From NCBI RefSeq assembly GCF_006494815.1, contig NZ_CP041091.1, positions 1,116,001-1,180,000 on the forward strand: 64,000 nucleotides of DNA. Direction: 5' to 3'. Both the position numbers and the translations under genes were made by a program. Origin of the DNA: Nocardioides sambongensis. Lineage in GTDB: Bacteria; Actinomycetota; Actinomycetes; Propionibacteriales; Nocardioidaceae. The notes beneath the pieces are model-generated. The model was given only the letters and a program-made list of their open reading frames with translations. It had not been told where the DNA came from and did not search any database. This document shows, one piece after another, positions 21,286 through 30,922 of this stretch. Positions within the stretch are counted from its first letter, which is position 1, and each line of letters begins with the position of its first letter.

Positions 21286-22797
21286 ATGACTGTTCGCCGG
21301 GTGATGGGCTCCGAGGTCGAGTACGGCATCACCGTGGCGGGCCAGCCCTCGGCGAACCCGATGGTCGCGTCGTCCCAGGTCGTCAACGCCTACGCCTCGG
21401 CGACCGTCCGCGCCCGGCGGGCGCGCTGGGACTTCGAGGAGGAGTCGCCGCTGCGCGACGCCCGCGGCTTCGACATGGCGCGGCAGGTCGCCGATCCGAC
21501 GCAGCTCACCGACGAGGACCTCGGGCTGGCCAACGTCATCCTGACCAACGGCGCCCGCCTCTACGTGGACCACGCGCACCCGGAGTACTCCACGCCCGAG
21601 GTGGTCACCCCGCTGGACGTGGTGCGGTGGGAGAAGGCGGGGGAGCTGGTCATGCTGGACGCCGCCCGCCTGGCCGAGCAGCTGCCCGGCAACCCCCGGA
21701 TCACGCTCTACAAGAACAACACCGACAACAAGGGCGCCTCCTACGGCGCCCACGAGAACTTCCTGATGCGGCGATCGACGCCCTTCGCCGACATCGTCAA
21801 ACACCTCACCCCCTTCTTCGTCAGCCGCCAGGTGGTCACCGGCGCCGGTCGCGTGGGGACCGGGCAGGACGGCCGGGGCGTCGGGTTCCAGCTAAGCCAG
21901 CGCAGCGACTTCTTCGAGGTCGAGGTGGGCCTGGAGACCACGCTGAAGCGCCCGATCATCAACACCCGCGACGAGCCGCACGCCGACCCCGACAAGTACC
22001 GGCGCCTGCACGTGATCATCGGTGACGCCAACCTCTCCGAGATCTCCGGCTACCTCAAGATCGGCACCACGTCGCTGGTGCTGGCCATGATCGAGGACCG
22101 GTTCATCACCCGCGACCTCACCGTCGACGGCCCGGTGGCGGCCCTCCGCGCGGTCTCCCACGACCCCTCCCTGCAGCACCTGGTGACCCTCGCCGACGGA
22201 CGGCGGCTCACCGCGGTGCAGCTCCAGATGGAGTACCTCGACCTGGCCAAGAAGTACGTCGAGGACCGCCTGGGCAGCGACGTCGACCCGCAGACGGCGG
22301 ACGTGCTGGCCCGCTGGGAGGACGTCCTCGACCGCCTGGAGCGCGACCCGATGTCCCTGGCCGACCAGCTGGACTGGCTGGCCAAGCTGCGCCTGCTCGA
22401 GCAGTACCGGCAGCGCGACGGGCTGGCGTGGGACGACGCCAAGCTCCAGCTGATCGACCTCCAGTACAGCGACATCCGTCCGGAGAAGGGCCTCTACCAC
22501 CGCCTGGTCGCCGGCGGCCGACTGCAGCGGCTGCTCACCGACGACGACGTCGCCGCCGCGGTGACCGAGCCCCCCAGCCAGACCCGCGCCTACTTCCGAG
22601 GACGCTGCCTGGCCAAGTACGCCGACCAGATCGCCGCCGCGTCGTGGGACTCGGTGATCTTCGACATCCCCGGCAAGGAGTCGCTGCAGCGCGTGCCGAC
22701 CACCGACCCGTTGCGGGGCAGCAAGGCGCACGTGGGCGACCTGATCGACGCCAGCGCGTCGGCCGCCGACCTGGTACACACCCTCAGCCGCTCCTGA
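21286..22797 (+). CDS. dop: Depupylase/deamidase of Pup
   Basis: A carboxylate-amine-ligase-fold enzyme related to PafA and glutamine synthetase that removes Pup from proteins and, where Pup ends in Gln, deamidates it. The 503-residue protein shows [12 protein letters not shown] near the N terminus (catalytic Glu cluster), [32 protein letters not shown] and [30 protein letters not shown] loop of about 30 residues ([20 protein letters not shown]) absent from PafA is present, as expected for Dop. Because the local Pup already ends in Glu, depupylation is its likely main job. A short tandem duplication covers the stop codon. Confidence 0.95.
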   Translation: MTVRRVMGSEVEYGITVAGQPSANPMVASSQVVNAYASATVRARRARWDFEEESPLRDARGFDMARQVADPTQLTDEDLGLANVILTNGARLYVDHAHPEYSTPEVVTPLDVVRWEKAGELVMLDAARLAEQLPGNPRITLYKNNTDNKGASYGAHENFLMRRSTPFADIVKHLTPFFVSRQVVTGAGRVGTGQDGRGVGFQLSQRSDFFEVEVGLETTLKRPIINTRDEPHADPDKYRRLHVIIGDANLSEISGYLKIGTTSLVLAMIEDRFITRDLTVDGPVAALRAVSHDPSLQHLVTLADGRRLTAVQLQMEYLDLAKKYVEDRLGSDVDPQTADVLARWEDVLDRLERDPMSLADQLDWLAKLRLLEQYRQRDGLAWDDAKLQLIDLQYSDIRPEKGLYHRLVAGGRLQRLLTDDDVAAAVTEPPSQTRAYFRGRCLAKYADQIAAASWDSVIFDIPGKESLQRVPTTDPLRGSKAHVGDLIDASASAADLVHTLSRS

Positions 22798-22810
22798 GTC
22801 GCTCCTGAGT
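22789..22810 (+). repeat. 11-bp tandem duplication across the dop stop codon
   Basis: CGCTCCTGAGT occurs twice in direct succession (22789-22799 and 22800-22810). The TGA of dop lies inside the first copy. Confidence 0.85.
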
Positions 22811-22887
22811 CGCGGACAGTCGTCGATCCCGGCGACGTACACCGTCCGCTCAGCGCGTAACCACCCCACCGGCGACCGCAGTCTGGA

Positions 22888-22893
22888 TAGGCT
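22888..22893 (+). promoter_or_regulatory. -10 hexamer TAGGCT for pup (leaderless)
   Basis: TAGGCT ends 7 bases before the pup ATG, and no Shine-Dalgarno sequence lies between them. Confidence 0.55.
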
Positions 22894-22900
22894 CTGTGAC

Positions 22901-23098
22901 ATGTCGCAGGAGCAGAAGCAGCCGCGCAAGGGCAACGAGGAGGAGACGACCGAGGAGGTCGCTCCGGAGACCGATGTCGCCGAGCGCAAGGAGGCCCTGG
23001 ACGAGGACGTCGACGCGATCCTGGACGAGATCGACGACGTGCTGGAGTCCAACGCGGAGGACTTCGTGAAGTCGTTCATCCAGAAGGGCGGCGAGTAG
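22901..23098 (+). CDS. pup: Prokaryotic ubiquitin-like protein Pup
   Basis: A 65-residue, Glu/Lys-rich, intrinsically disordered tagging protein. The C-terminal half has the Arc-binding helix region (VDAILDEIDDVLESNAEDFV) and the terminal KSFIQKGGE. Pup is ligated by PafA through its C-terminal Glu side chain to substrate lysines. Here the encoded last residue is Glu rather than the Gln of M. tuberculosis, so no deamidation is required before ligation. The stop is followed directly by the TTG start of prcB with zero spacing, so the two are translationally coupled. Confidence 0.97.
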   Translation: MSQEQKQPRKGNEEETTEEVAPETDVAERKEALDEDVDAILDEIDDVLESNAEDFVKSFIQKGGE

Positions 23099-23962
23099 TT
23101 GTCCGACGCCCGCATCCCGGCCGCGTACCTGCGCCCGGGCACTTCATCGTTCAACGACTTCGTCGCCGAGAACGCGCCCGACCTGCTGCCGTCGCGGCGT
23201 GAACTGCCCGCCGGCGACCACGACCACCTCGCCCCTCACGGCACCACCATCGTGGCGGTGACCTTCCCGGGCGGCCTGGTGATGGCCGGCGACCGGCGGG
23301 CGACGATGGGCAACGTGATCGCCCAGCGCGACATCGAGAAGGTGTTCCCGGCCGACGAGCACTCGGTGGTCGGCATCGCCGGCACCGCCGGCCTGGCGGT
23401 GGAGATGGTCCGCCTCTTCCAGGTCGAGCTCGAGCACTACGAGAAGATCGAGGGCACCGTCCTCTCCCTGGACGGCAAGGCCAACCGGCTCTCCGCGCTG
23501 ATCCGCGGCAACCTCGGTATGGCGATGCAGGGGCTCGCCGTGGTGCCGATGTTCGCCGGATACGACACGGCACGCGGCATCGGACGGATCTTCGGCTACG
23601 ACGTGACCGGAGGACGCCACGAGGAGGCGTCGTTCTTCACCGTCGGGTCGGGCTCGCTGTTCGCCCGCGGCGCCCTGAAGAAGCTCTACCGTCCCGACCT
23701 GACCCGCACCGAGGCCGTCAGCGTCTGCCTCCAGGCGCTCTACGACGCCGCCGACGACGACTCCGCCACCGGTGGGCCCGACCTGACCCGGCGGATCTTC
23801 CCGGTGGTCCGGGTCGTCACCGCCGCGGGCGGGGTCCGGGTCGACGAGGCCGAGATCGGGGCGCTGGCCGACCAGGTGGTCGGCGGCCGGATGGTCCGCC
23901 CCGACGGACCGCTGGCCCCGCTGGACGGACCCGATGCCGGCAACGCGGGGGAGGAGGCCTGA
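23099..23962 (+). CDS. prcB: Proteasome beta subunit PrcB
   Basis: Catalytic subunit of the 20S proteasome, 287 residues. A propeptide of about 50 residues ends at HG before [11 protein letters not shown]; the first Thr of that stretch becomes the N-terminal nucleophile after autocleavage. Family features follow: [30 protein letters not shown] and [17 protein letters not shown]. The TTG start abuts the pup stop codon. Seven copies assemble with PrcA into the core that degrades pupylated proteins delivered by Arc. Confidence 0.96.
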   Translation: MSDARIPAAYLRPGTSSFNDFVAENAPDLLPSRRELPAGDHDHLAPHGTTIVAVTFPGGLVMAGDRRATMGNVIAQRDIEKVFPADEHSVVGIAGTAGLAVEMVRLFQVELEHYEKIEGTVLSLDGKANRLSALIRGNLGMAMQGLAVVPMFAGYDTARGIGRIFGYDVTGGRHEEASFFTVGSGSLFARGALKKLYRPDLTRTEAVSVCLQALYDAADDDSATGGPDLTRRIFPVVRVVTAAGGVRVDEAEIGALADQVVGGRMVRPDGPLAPLDGPDAGNAGEEA

Positions 23963-23963
23963 G

Positions 23964-24755
23964 ATGAGCACCCCCTTCTACGTCTCGCCCGAGCAGCTGA
24001 TGAAGGACCGGGCGGACTTCGCCCGGAAGGGCATCGCCCGCGGCCGCTCCCTGGCCGCCGTGCAGTACGCCGACGGCGTGCTGCTGGTGACCGAGAACCC
24101 CTCGCAGGCGCTGCACAAGGTCTCCGAGCTCTACGACCGGCTCGCCTTCGCGGCGGTCGGGCGCTACAACGAGTTCGAGAACCTGCGCATCGCCGGCGTG
24201 CGCCTCGCCGACATGCGCGGCTACGCCTACGACCGACGGGACGTGACCGGACGCGGCCTGGCCAACGCCTACGCGCAGACCCTCGGCACGATCTTCTCCA
24301 GTGGCGGCGAGAAGCCCTACGAGGTGGAGATCTTCGTCGCCGAGATCGGTGACACGGCCGAGGACGACCAGATCTACCGGCTCACCTACGAGGGGCGCGT
24401 GGCCGACGAGCACGGCTTCGCGGTGATGGGTGGCGACGCCGAGACCGTCGTCGCCTACCTGACCGAGCACTACGCCGCCGGCGCCACGCTCGACCAGGCG
24501 TTGCAGGTGGCGGTCGCCGCCCTGGGCCACTCCACCAGCGAGGACCGGGTGATCCCGGTGGAGGACCTGGAGGTGGCCGTGCTCGACCGCACCCGGGTCC
24601 AGCCTCGCAAGTTCGCCCGGATCCTGCCGGCGCGGGTCGCCGAGCTGCTGGGCGCCAGGGGCACCCCCCGACACGCCGCGGAGCCGGTCACCGCGGACGC
24701 GCCGCCGGCGCCCGAGGGCGGCGACGACGAACCACCGGTGGCCCCGCCGGTCTGA
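23964..24755 (+). CDS. prcA: Proteasome alpha subunit PrcA
   Basis: Structural, gate-forming ring of the 20S proteasome, 263 residues. The N terminus [20 protein letters not shown] and the signature [15 protein letters not shown] are characteristic of actinobacterial PrcA. The ATG at 23964 has a strong GGAGGAGG ribosome site and lies one base behind the prcB stop. The C-terminal 30 residues are Pro/Ala/acidic and probably disordered. The pocket that receives the Arc C terminus forms between alpha subunits. Confidence 0.96.
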   Translation: MSTPFYVSPEQLMKDRADFARKGIARGRSLAAVQYADGVLLVTENPSQALHKVSELYDRLAFAAVGRYNEFENLRIAGVRLADMRGYAYDRRDVTGRGLANAYAQTLGTIFSSGGEKPYEVEIFVAEIGDTAEDDQIYRLTYEGRVADEHGFAVMGGDAETVVAYLTEHYAAGATLDQALQVAVAALGHSTSEDRVIPVEDLEVAVLDRTRVQPRKFARILPARVAELLGARGTPRHAAEPVTADAPPAPEGGDDEPPVAPPV

Positions 24756-24794
24756 GCCCCGGTGTTTCCCCACCCGCGGCCACCGCCACGGGTC

Positions 24795-24800
24795 TAGGGT
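24795..24800 (+). promoter_or_regulatory. -10 hexamer TAGGGT for pafA (leaderless)
   Basis: TAGGGT ends 6 bases before the pafA ATG, so pafA probably has its own promoter besides any readthrough from prcA. Confidence 0.5.
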
Positions 24801-24806
24801 TGGTGC

Positions 24807-26168
24807 ATGGACCGCCGGATCTTCGGGATCGAGAACGAGTACGGCGTCACCTGCACCTTCCAGGGGCAGCGACGTCTCTCACCCGACGAGGTGGCGCGCT
24901 ACCTCTTCCGCAAGGTGGTCAGCTGGGGGCGCTCCAGCAACGTCTTCCTCCGCAACGGCGCCCGGCTCTACCTCGATGTCGGCAGCCACCCGGAGTACGC
25001 GACGCCGGAGTGCGACGACGTCGTCGACCTGGTCACCCACGACAAGGCGGGGGAGCGGGTCCTCGAGGGGCTGCTGATCGACGCGGAGCAACGACTGCGC
25101 GACGAGGGCATCACCGGCGACATCTACCTGTTCAAGAACAACACCGACTCCGCCGGCAACTCCTACGGTTGCCACGAGAACTACCTGGTCGGCCGCGCCG
25201 GGGAGTTCAGCCGACTGGCGGACGTGCTGATCCCGTTCCTGGTGACCCGACAGATCATCGTCGGGGCCGGCAAGGTGATCCAGACGCCGCGGGGCACGTC
25301 GTACTCGGTGAGCCAGCGGGCCGAGCACATCTGGGAGGGCGTCTCCAGCGCGACCACCCGGTCCCGCCCGATCATCAACACCCGCGACGAGCCGCACGCC
25401 GACGCCGAGAAGTACCGGCGGCTGCACGTGATCGTCGGCGACTCCAACATGAGCGAGACGACCACGCTGCTCAAGGTCGCCTCCTGCGACCTGGTGCTGC
25501 GGATGATCGAGGAGGGCGTGGTGATGCGCGACCTCACCCTGGAGAACCCGATCCGGGCCATCCGGGAGATCTCCCACGACGTGACCGGTCAGCGGAAGGT
25601 CCGGCTCGCCAACGGTCGTGAGGCCAGCGCGCTGGAGATCCAGGCCGAGTACCTCTCCAAGGCCCGCGACTTCGTCGATCGCCGTGGCATCTCCACGCCG
25701 ACCATCGAGCGTGCGCTCGACCTGTGGGAGCGCGGGCTGAAGGCGGTGGAGTCCGACGACCTGGGTCTGGTCGACCGCGAGATCGACTGGGTGATCAAGT
25801 GGAAGCTGATCGATCGCTACCGGGCCAAGCACGGGCTGCCGCTGAGCCACCCGCGGGTGGCCCAGCTCGATCTGGCGTACCACGACATCCACCGCGGACG
25901 CGGCCTGTACTACCTGCTCGAGAAGCGCGGCGCGGTCGCGCGGGTCACCAACGACCTCAAGATCTTCGAGGCGAAGTCGGTCCCGCCGCAGAACACCCGG
26001 GCCCGGCTGCGCGGTGAGTTCATCCGCACCGCCCAGGAGCGCCGGCGCGACTTCACCGTCGACTGGGTCCATCTCAAGCTCAACGACCAGGCGCAGCGCA
26101 CGGTCCTCTGCAAGGATCCGTTCCGCGCCCAGGACGAGCGGGTGCAGCGCCTGATCGACGGGATGTGA
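24807..26168 (+). CDS. pafA: Pup-protein ligase PafA
   Basis: Forms the isopeptide bond between the C-terminal Glu of Pup and substrate lysines, using ATP to make a gamma-glutamyl phosphate. The 453-residue protein starts [16 protein letters not shown], with the catalytic/metal Glu residues, and has [36 protein letters not shown] and [20 protein letters not shown], parallel to Dop. It lacks the Dop-specific loop after the first motif. It lies 51 bases behind prcA and has a likely promoter of its own. Confidence 0.97.
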   Translation: MDRRIFGIENEYGVTCTFQGQRRLSPDEVARYLFRKVVSWGRSSNVFLRNGARLYLDVGSHPEYATPECDDVVDLVTHDKAGERVLEGLLIDAEQRLRDEGITGDIYLFKNNTDSAGNSYGCHENYLVGRAGEFSRLADVLIPFLVTRQIIVGAGKVIQTPRGTSYSVSQRAEHIWEGVSSATTRSRPIINTRDEPHADAEKYRRLHVIVGDSNMSETTTLLKVASCDLVLRMIEEGVVMRDLTLENPIRAIREISHDVTGQRKVRLANGREASALEIQAEYLSKARDFVDRRGISTPTIERALDLWERGLKAVESDDLGLVDREIDWVIKWKLIDRYRAKHGLPLSHPRVAQLDLAYHDIHRGRGLYYLLEKRGAVARVTNDLKIFEAKSVPPQNTRARLRGEFIRTAQERRRDFTVDWVHLKLNDQAQRTVLCKDPFRAQDERVQRLIDGM

Positions 26169-26219
26169 CCGCATCCTGACCACCTACCGGGTCGGGTCCG
26201 GACGTTCGGGCCTGCTCGG

Positions 26220-26225
26220 TAAGGT
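26220..26225 (+). promoter_or_regulatory. -10 hexamer TAAGGT for the FKBP lipoprotein gene (leaderless)
   Basis: TAAGGT ends 6 bases before the GTG at 26232. Confidence 0.5.
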
Positions 26226-26231
26226 TTCCGC

Positions 26232-27248
26232 GTGCTCGACCACCGCTCTCGCTTCCTGACCCGTCCGGCCGCTCTCGTGCTCGTGCCGACCCTCGCTCTG
26301 GGGCTCGCCGCCTGCGGTGACGAGCCTTCGGAGGGGGCTGAGGGATTCGACGCCGTGACCGTCTCCGGCGACTTCGGCACCACGCCCGAGTTCGACTTCT
26401 CCGACCGGCTGGTCTCGGGGGAGGCCGAGGAGGACGTGCTGATCGAGGGCGAGGGCGACGAGCTCGCCGACGGCGACCAGGCGCTGGTCAACCTGACCGT
26501 CGCGAACGGCTTCTCCGAGGACATCGCCCTGGATACCTACAGCGACACGCTGCCGGGCTTCACCCTGGACATCGGCGGCGAGGCGGCCGAGCCCCAGGCG
26601 GTCGGCGACCTCTTCGCCGACTACGTGGGCGACTTCGTCACCGAGGGCACCACCGTCGGCACCCGGATCGCGGTCACCGTCGGCGTCGACGAGGCCTTCC
26701 CCGACTACGCGACCGCGTTCACCGACTACGACATCGGCAACCAGGACGGCCTGGTGCTGGTCGCGGACGTGAACGGCGTGGTCGCCGACGGCCCCGACGG
26801 CAAGGCGAAGAAGGCGCCGTCCTGGGCGCCGGCCATTGTGGAGAAGAAGGGCGTGCCCAGCTCGCTGGACTTCACCGGCACCCCGGAGCCGAGCGGCAAG
26901 CTGCAGGTCGCCACCCTGATCCAGGGCGACGGGCCGGTCGTGGAGGCCGGGACCGCCGCGGTGGTCGACTACCTCGGGCAGGTCTACCAGGGCGACAAGC
27001 CCTTCGACGAGAGCTTCAGCTCCGATCGCACGCTGGGCGCGCTGGTCGGCAAGGACGTCGAGCAGTTCACCTCGACCGCCACCCCGGTCATCGACGGCTG
27101 GAGCCAGGGCCTGGAGGGCGTCGCCGTCGGCAGCCGGGTGCTGATCGAGATCCCGCCGAGCCTCGGCTACGGCAAGAAGGCCCAGGGTGAGGACATCCCC
27201 GGGAACTCGACCCTGTACTTCGTGGTCGACGTGCTCGGCGTGGCCTGA
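26232..27248 (+). CDS. FKBP-type peptidyl-prolyl cis-trans isomerase lipoprotein
   Basis: A 338-residue exported protein with a signal peptide and lipobox (LALGLAACGD). The C-terminal third is a typical FKBP domain: AAVVDYLGQVYQGDKPFDESF, IDGWSQGLEGVAVGSRVLIE and IPPSLGYGKKAQGEDIPGNS. The middle of the protein is a divergent second FKBP-like unit with acidic sequence (EEDVLIEGEGDELADGDQAL). It should speed proline isomerisation in exported proteins at the outer face of the membrane. Its position between pafA and pafB is seen in other actinobacteria. Confidence 0.9.
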   Translation: MLDHRSRFLTRPAALVLVPTLALGLAACGDEPSEGAEGFDAVTVSGDFGTTPEFDFSDRLVSGEAEEDVLIEGEGDELADGDQALVNLTVANGFSEDIALDTYSDTLPGFTLDIGGEAAEPQAVGDLFADYVGDFVTEGTTVGTRIAVTVGVDEAFPDYATAFTDYDIGNQDGLVLVADVNGVVADGPDGKAKKAPSWAPAIVEKKGVPSSLDFTGTPEPSGKLQVATLIQGDGPVVEAGTAAVVDYLGQVYQGDKPFDESFSSDRTLGALVGKDVEQFTSTATPVIDGWSQGLEGVAVGSRVLIEIPPSLGYGKKAQGEDIPGNSTLYFVVDVLGVA

Positions 27249-27291
27249 GCCGCACCCGGAAAGTCGGCAGCGCCGAGCGGCCCGGGTCGGG

Positions 27292-27297
27292 CAGAAT
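27292..27297 (+). promoter_or_regulatory. -10-like hexamer CAGAAT for pafB (leaderless)
   Basis: CAGAAT ends 6 bases before the ATG at 27304. It departs from TANNNT at the first base only. Confidence 0.4.
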
Positions 27298-27303
27298 CGG
27301 GTC

Positions 27304-28266
27304 ATGCCCGCCGCGAAGAGCGAGCGTCTGCTCAATCTGCTCATCATGCTGCTCGTCCAGCGGCGACCGGTCCCCAAGGAGCGGATCCGGGAGCTGCTGT
27401 ACCCGGACTCCGCCGACGAGGCGTTCGAGAAGATGTTCGAGCGCGACAAGGACGAGTTGCGCGGGCTCGGCGTACCCATCCAGGTCGCGCCGGTCGACCC
27501 CTACTTCGACGACGAGCTCGGCTATCGGATCCCGGCCGACGACTTCGCCCTGCCGGAGGTGACGCTGACCGCCGAGGAGGCCTCGGTGGTCGCCCTCGCC
27601 AGTCGGGTGTGGGAGCACGCCACGATGGCCCAGGCGACGACGGACGCGGTGCGCAAGCTCTCCGCCGCCGGCGTCGCCGTCGACCTGGCTCCGCTCGACA
27701 TCACCCCACCCCGGATGGTGGCCGACGAGCCGGCGTTCGCGCCCTGCTGGCAGGCGGTGTGCGAGCGGACCGCCATCCGGTTCGACTACCGCCGTCCCGA
27801 CGAGGCGCAGGCGCGCCGACGTCACGTGCAGCCCTGGGGCGTGGTGCGCAGCTCCGGGCGCTGGTACCTCGTCGGGTACGACGTCGACCGCGCCGCGGAG
27901 CGCGTCTTCCGGCTCGACCGGGTCAGCGGCACGGTACGGCGCTCCGGCCCCCCGCACGCGTACGACGTACCGCCGGACACCGACCTGCGCGAGACGATCC
28001 GCCGGCTGGCCCCCGAGCCCGGCGCGCAGCGCGCGGTCCTGCTGGCCCGGCCCGACACCGGGCACAGCTTCCGGCGGCGCGCGGTCGGGGTGAGGGCCGG
28101 CGTCGAGGGACCGGACGGGCGCCGCGACTGGGACCGGATCGAGCTCGACCGGCCGTCCCGTGGCCTGGTCGACGAGGTGCTCTACCACGGTCCCGACGTG
28201 GTCCTGGTCGAGCCCGAACGGCTGCGTGCGCAGATCGTCCGCAGGCTGAGCGCGGTGGTCGGATGA
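27304..28266 (+). CDS. pafB: WYL-domain transcriptional regulator PafB
   Basis: Partner of PafC in the PafBC activator that drives the LexA-independent DNA-damage response. The 320-residue protein has an N-terminal winged helix (SERLLNLLIMLLVQRRPVPKERIRELL) and a WYL domain with RRHVQPWGVVRSSGRWYLVGYD and RVFRLDRVSGTV. Its last four bases overlap the start of pafC (ATGA), so both are made together. The gene is named for proximity to pafA; it is not needed for pupylation. Confidence 0.94.
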   Translation: MPAAKSERLLNLLIMLLVQRRPVPKERIRELLYPDSADEAFEKMFERDKDELRGLGVPIQVAPVDPYFDDELGYRIPADDFALPEVTLTAEEASVVALASRVWEHATMAQATTDAVRKLSAAGVAVDLAPLDITPPRMVADEPAFAPCWQAVCERTAIRFDYRRPDEAQARRRHVQPWGVVRSSGRWYLVGYDVDRAAERVFRLDRVSGTVRRSGPPHAYDVPPDTDLRETIRRLAPEPGAQRAVLLARPDTGHSFRRRAVGVRAGVEGPDGRRDWDRIELDRPSRGLVDEVLYHGPDVVLVEPERLRAQIVRRLSAVVG

Positions 28267-29294
28267 CCACCCGTGCCGCTCCGGGCGCACGGGACCAGGT
28301 GGCACGGCTGCTCACCCTGGTGCCGTTGCTGCACCAGCGCTCCCGGGTCCGCCTCGGCGAGGCCGCCGACCTGCTCGGGACGACGCCGGAGCAGGTGCTC
28401 GGCGACCTCCGGGTGCTGTTCATGTGCGGCCTGCCCGGCGGGCTTCCCGACGACCTGATCGACGTCGACCTGGACGCGCTGGAGACGGCCGAGGGCGGCC
28501 CGCTGGCCGACGGGCTGATCCGGGTGGAGAACGCCGACTACCTCTCCCGCCCGCTGCGGCTCAGCCCGACCGAGGCGTCGGCGGTGATCGTGGCGCTGCA
28601 CACGCTGCGCGCGGGCTCCGCGCCGGAGGTGGCCGCGCTGGTCGACCGGGTGCTGGCCAAGCTCGAGGTGGCGGTGGCGGCGGGCACCGAGGTCCGGCGG
28701 CTGAGCGTGGCGACGGCGCCCGGAGAGGCCGCCGTGGTGACGCTGGCGGCGCGGCTGCAGCGGGCCGCCGAGGAGGATCGTCAGGTCCGGCTCACCTACC
28801 ACGTGCCCTCCCGCGACGAGCTCTCCGAGCGCGTGGTCGACCCGCACGGCGTGGTGACCAGCGGCCGGTTCAGCTATCTGGACGCCTGGTGCCACCTGGC
28901 CGACGCCGACCGCCTGTTCCGGTTGGACCGCATCACCGCGGCCACGGTGCTGGACAGCACCCGGACCACGCCACGGCGTGCCCCACGCGACGTCAGCGAC
29001 GGGGCCTTCGCGGCTCGGGGGAGCGAGGGCGGGGTGCTGGCCACCCTCCGGCTCACCCCGGAGGCGAGCTGGGCCACCGACTACTACCCGGTGGAGGCGG
29101 TCCGCCCCGCGTCGGACGGCTCGGTCGAGGTGGACCTGCGGATCTCCGACCCGCAGTGGCTGGATCGGCTGCTGCTGCGGCTGGCGCCGGGGGCAGAGGT
29201 GCTGGCACCCCAGGAGTTCATCGAGACTTTCACGGCGAGTGCACGGCGGACGTTGGACCTCTACGCCCAGCGGGAGCGTACGATGGAGTCCTGA
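28263..29294 (+). CDS. pafC: WYL-domain transcriptional regulator PafC
   Basis: Second half of the PafBC heterodimer, 343 residues. The N-terminal winged helix contains QVARLLTLVPLLHQRSRVRL and EAADLLGTTPEQVLGDLRVLFMCGLPG. The WYL domain contains RVVDPHGVVTSGRFSYLDAWCH and ADRLFRLDRI, with the WYL triad reading YLDAW rather than WYL, as usual for PafC. ATGA overlap with pafB implies translational coupling. tatA follows after 48 bases, the order also found in mycobacteria. Confidence 0.94.
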   Translation: MTTRAAPGARDQVARLLTLVPLLHQRSRVRLGEAADLLGTTPEQVLGDLRVLFMCGLPGGLPDDLIDVDLDALETAEGGPLADGLIRVENADYLSRPLRLSPTEASAVIVALHTLRAGSAPEVAALVDRVLAKLEVAVAAGTEVRRLSVATAPGEAAVVTLAARLQRAAEEDRQVRLTYHVPSRDELSERVVDPHGVVTSGRFSYLDAWCHLADADRLFRLDRITAATVLDSTRTTPRRAPRDVSDGAFAARGSEGGVLATLRLTPEASWATDYYPVEAVRPASDGSVEVDLRISDPQWLDRLLLRLAPGAEVLAPQEFIETFTASARRTLDLYAQRERTMES

Positions 29295-29342
29295 CCGTGA
29301 GGTCTGCACAACGTCGTCGTCGATAACCGAGAGTTGGTCCCC

Positions 29343-29621
29343 ATGTCGATCCCGAGCCCCGTCTCCCTCATCGGTATGCCCCAGGGCGCCGAGTGGCTGG
29401 TGATCCTGGCGATCGTGGTTCTGGTGTTCGGCGCCGCCAAGCTCCCCGACCTCGCTCGCGGCACCGGTCAGGCGCTGCGCATCTTCAAGGCGGAGACCAA
29501 GGGTCTGCGCGACGAGGACGACACCGAGCAGAACCCCGACCGCACCGCCGAGCTGGAGGGTGGCGAGGAGCCCGCCGAGGGCGAGATCGTCGAGCCGCGT
29601 CGGGACACGAACGCCGGCTGA
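29343..29621 (+). CDS. tatA: Sec-independent translocase subunit TatA
   Basis: Forms the pore component of the twin-arginine translocase. The 92-residue protein has a short N-terminal membrane helix (GAEWLVILAIVVLVFGAAKLP), the hinge, an amphipathic helix (DLARGTGQALRIFKAETKGL) and an acidic disordered tail, exactly the TatA layout. The ATG at 29343 is preferred; a TTG at 29334 would add three residues. tatC follows 39 bases later; no tatB is seen here. Confidence 0.95.
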   Translation: MSIPSPVSLIGMPQGAEWLVILAIVVLVFGAAKLPDLARGTGQALRIFKAETKGLRDEDDTEQNPDRTAELEGGEEPAEGEIVEPRRDTNAG

Positions 29622-29660
29622 CCGGCGCTCAACCTGCCCGATCCACGCGGCCCAGCCTGA

Positions 29661-30497
29661 ATGTCCCTGTCCGGAGTCGTCCAGCTCTTCGTCGGTCGTC
29701 CGGTCCACCCCGTCGGTGACGACGGGCGGATGGCCCTCTCCGACCATCTGCGCGAGTTGCGTGCGCGGATCCTGAAGAGCGCCCTCGCGCTCACCGTCGG
29801 CTTCGTCGTCGCCCTGATCTTCTTCGACCCGATCTTCGCGCTCGTCGAAGGTCCCTACACCTCGGCGCAGGACGCGTTGGGCGCGGACAACACCCAGGCC
29901 ACGACCAACGGCGTCGGCGGGCCGCTGATGCTCTACCTGAAGCTCTGCGGTCTCACCTCGCTGATCGCCACCAGCCCGTTCTGGCTCTACCAGATCTGGG
30001 CGTTCATCCTGCCCGGGCTGCACGCCAACGAGCGCCGTTGGACCCGGATCTTCGTCTCGATCGCCGGTCCGCTGTTCCTGGCGGGCGTGCTGCTCGGCTA
30101 CCTGACCCTGCCCAAGGGTCTGGAGATCCTGATCGGGTTCAACCGCGACGAGCTGCTGAACCTGGTCGACTTCAACGACTACCTCTCCTTCTTCAGTCGC
30201 ACCCTGCTGGTGTTCGGCATCGCGTTCGAGATCCCGGTCTTCGTGGTGATGCTCAACCTGGCCGGTGTGGTGAAGGGCAGGACGCTGGCCGCCTACCGGC
30301 CGTGGATCATCGTCGGCACGTTCGTCTTCGCCGCTGCCGCGACACCCTCGGCCGACCCGTTCACGATGTGCTTCATGGCCGGCCCGATGATCCTGCTGTT
30401 CGTGATCTCGGAGGTGATCGCCCGTTACAACGACCGCCGGCGCGATCGGGGCCGGATCAACGCCGGGCTCTCGCCGGACGAGATGAGCCCCCTGTGA
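29661..30497 (+). CDS. tatC: Sec-independent translocase subunit TatC
   Basis: Receptor for twin-arginine signal peptides, 278 residues with six hydrophobic segments. Diagnostic sequence includes MALSDHLRELRARILKSALAL near the start and SFFSRTLLVFGIAFEIPVFV. The conserved Glu in FEIPV and the N-terminal RELR are present. The ATG at 29661 gives a 23-residue extension found in related actinobacteria; the ATG at 29730 is the alternative that matches the shorter Gram-negative proteins. Neither has a clear ribosome site. It ends in a GTGA overlap with the next gene. Confidence 0.95.
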   Translation: MSLSGVVQLFVGRPVHPVGDDGRMALSDHLRELRARILKSALALTVGFVVALIFFDPIFALVEGPYTSAQDALGADNTQATTNGVGGPLMLYLKLCGLTSLIATSPFWLYQIWAFILPGLHANERRWTRIFVSIAGPLFLAGVLLGYLTLPKGLEILIGFNRDELLNLVDFNDYLSFFSRTLLVFGIAFEIPVFVVMLNLAGVVKGRTLAAYRPWIIVGTFVFAAAATPSADPFTMCFMAGPMILLFVISEVIARYNDRRRDRGRINAGLSPDEMSPL

Positions 30498-30901
30498 CGG
30501 CGGCCGGGCCCTCCGCCCGGTGGGAGCCGGTCGACCCGTTCGACCTGCCGGAGTGGATCGGCACCGACGACATCACCTGGTCGGCCGGCTGCGCCTTCAG
30601 CGAGCCGCTGCTGGTGGGTGTGCTGCGCGACGACAACGACGGCACCGAGATCGCCTGCGACCTGCTCGCCGCAGACGTCGCCTGCCCGCGTCCGGTGGTC
30701 GACGAGCCGACCCGCCACGCGACCCATCAGGCCTGGCGGCTGGGCCAGGTGCACCTGCTCCGCGGCGGCGACCGCCTCACGCTCGCCATCCCCACGGTGC
30801 GGCACACCGCCGACGGTGTCCTGGAGGCGATCGGCCGGTTCGCGCAGGCGGTCGGCGCCCCGCGTGAGCGGTTCGTGATCCGGCTCCGCGCCGGTCACTG
30901 A
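30494..30901 (+). CDS. Conserved hypothetical protein coupled to tatC
   Basis: A 135-residue soluble protein starting at a GTG that overlaps the tatC stop. No membrane segment or recognised motif is visible. Composition is acidic and it appears to be an alpha/beta fold: hydrophobic strands such as EPLLVGVLRD, GDRLTLAIPT and a final RFVIRLRAGH. Codon use (high GC at third positions throughout) matches its neighbours, so I take it as real. I do not recognise a function. Confidence 0.7.
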   Translation: MTAAGPSARWEPVDPFDLPEWIGTDDITWSAGCAFSEPLLVGVLRDDNDGTEIACDLLAADVACPRPVVDEPTRHATHQAWRLGQVHLLRGGDRLTLAIPTVRHTADGVLEAIGRFAQAVGAPRERFVIRLRAGH

Positions 30902-30909
30902 CCCGCCAC

Positions 30910-30915
30910 TAGTGT
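30910..30915 (+). promoter_or_regulatory. -10 hexamer TAGTGT for the lipid-kinase gene (leaderless)
   Basis: TAGTGT ends 7 bases before the GTG at 30923. This argues against the GTG at 30914, which overlaps the hexamer. Confidence 0.5.
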
Positions 30916-30922
30916 GGAGCGC

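Noticed and set aside
24879..26183. 434-codon minus-strand frame opposite pafA
   Set aside because: Shadow; PafA catalytic motifs are all on the plus strand.
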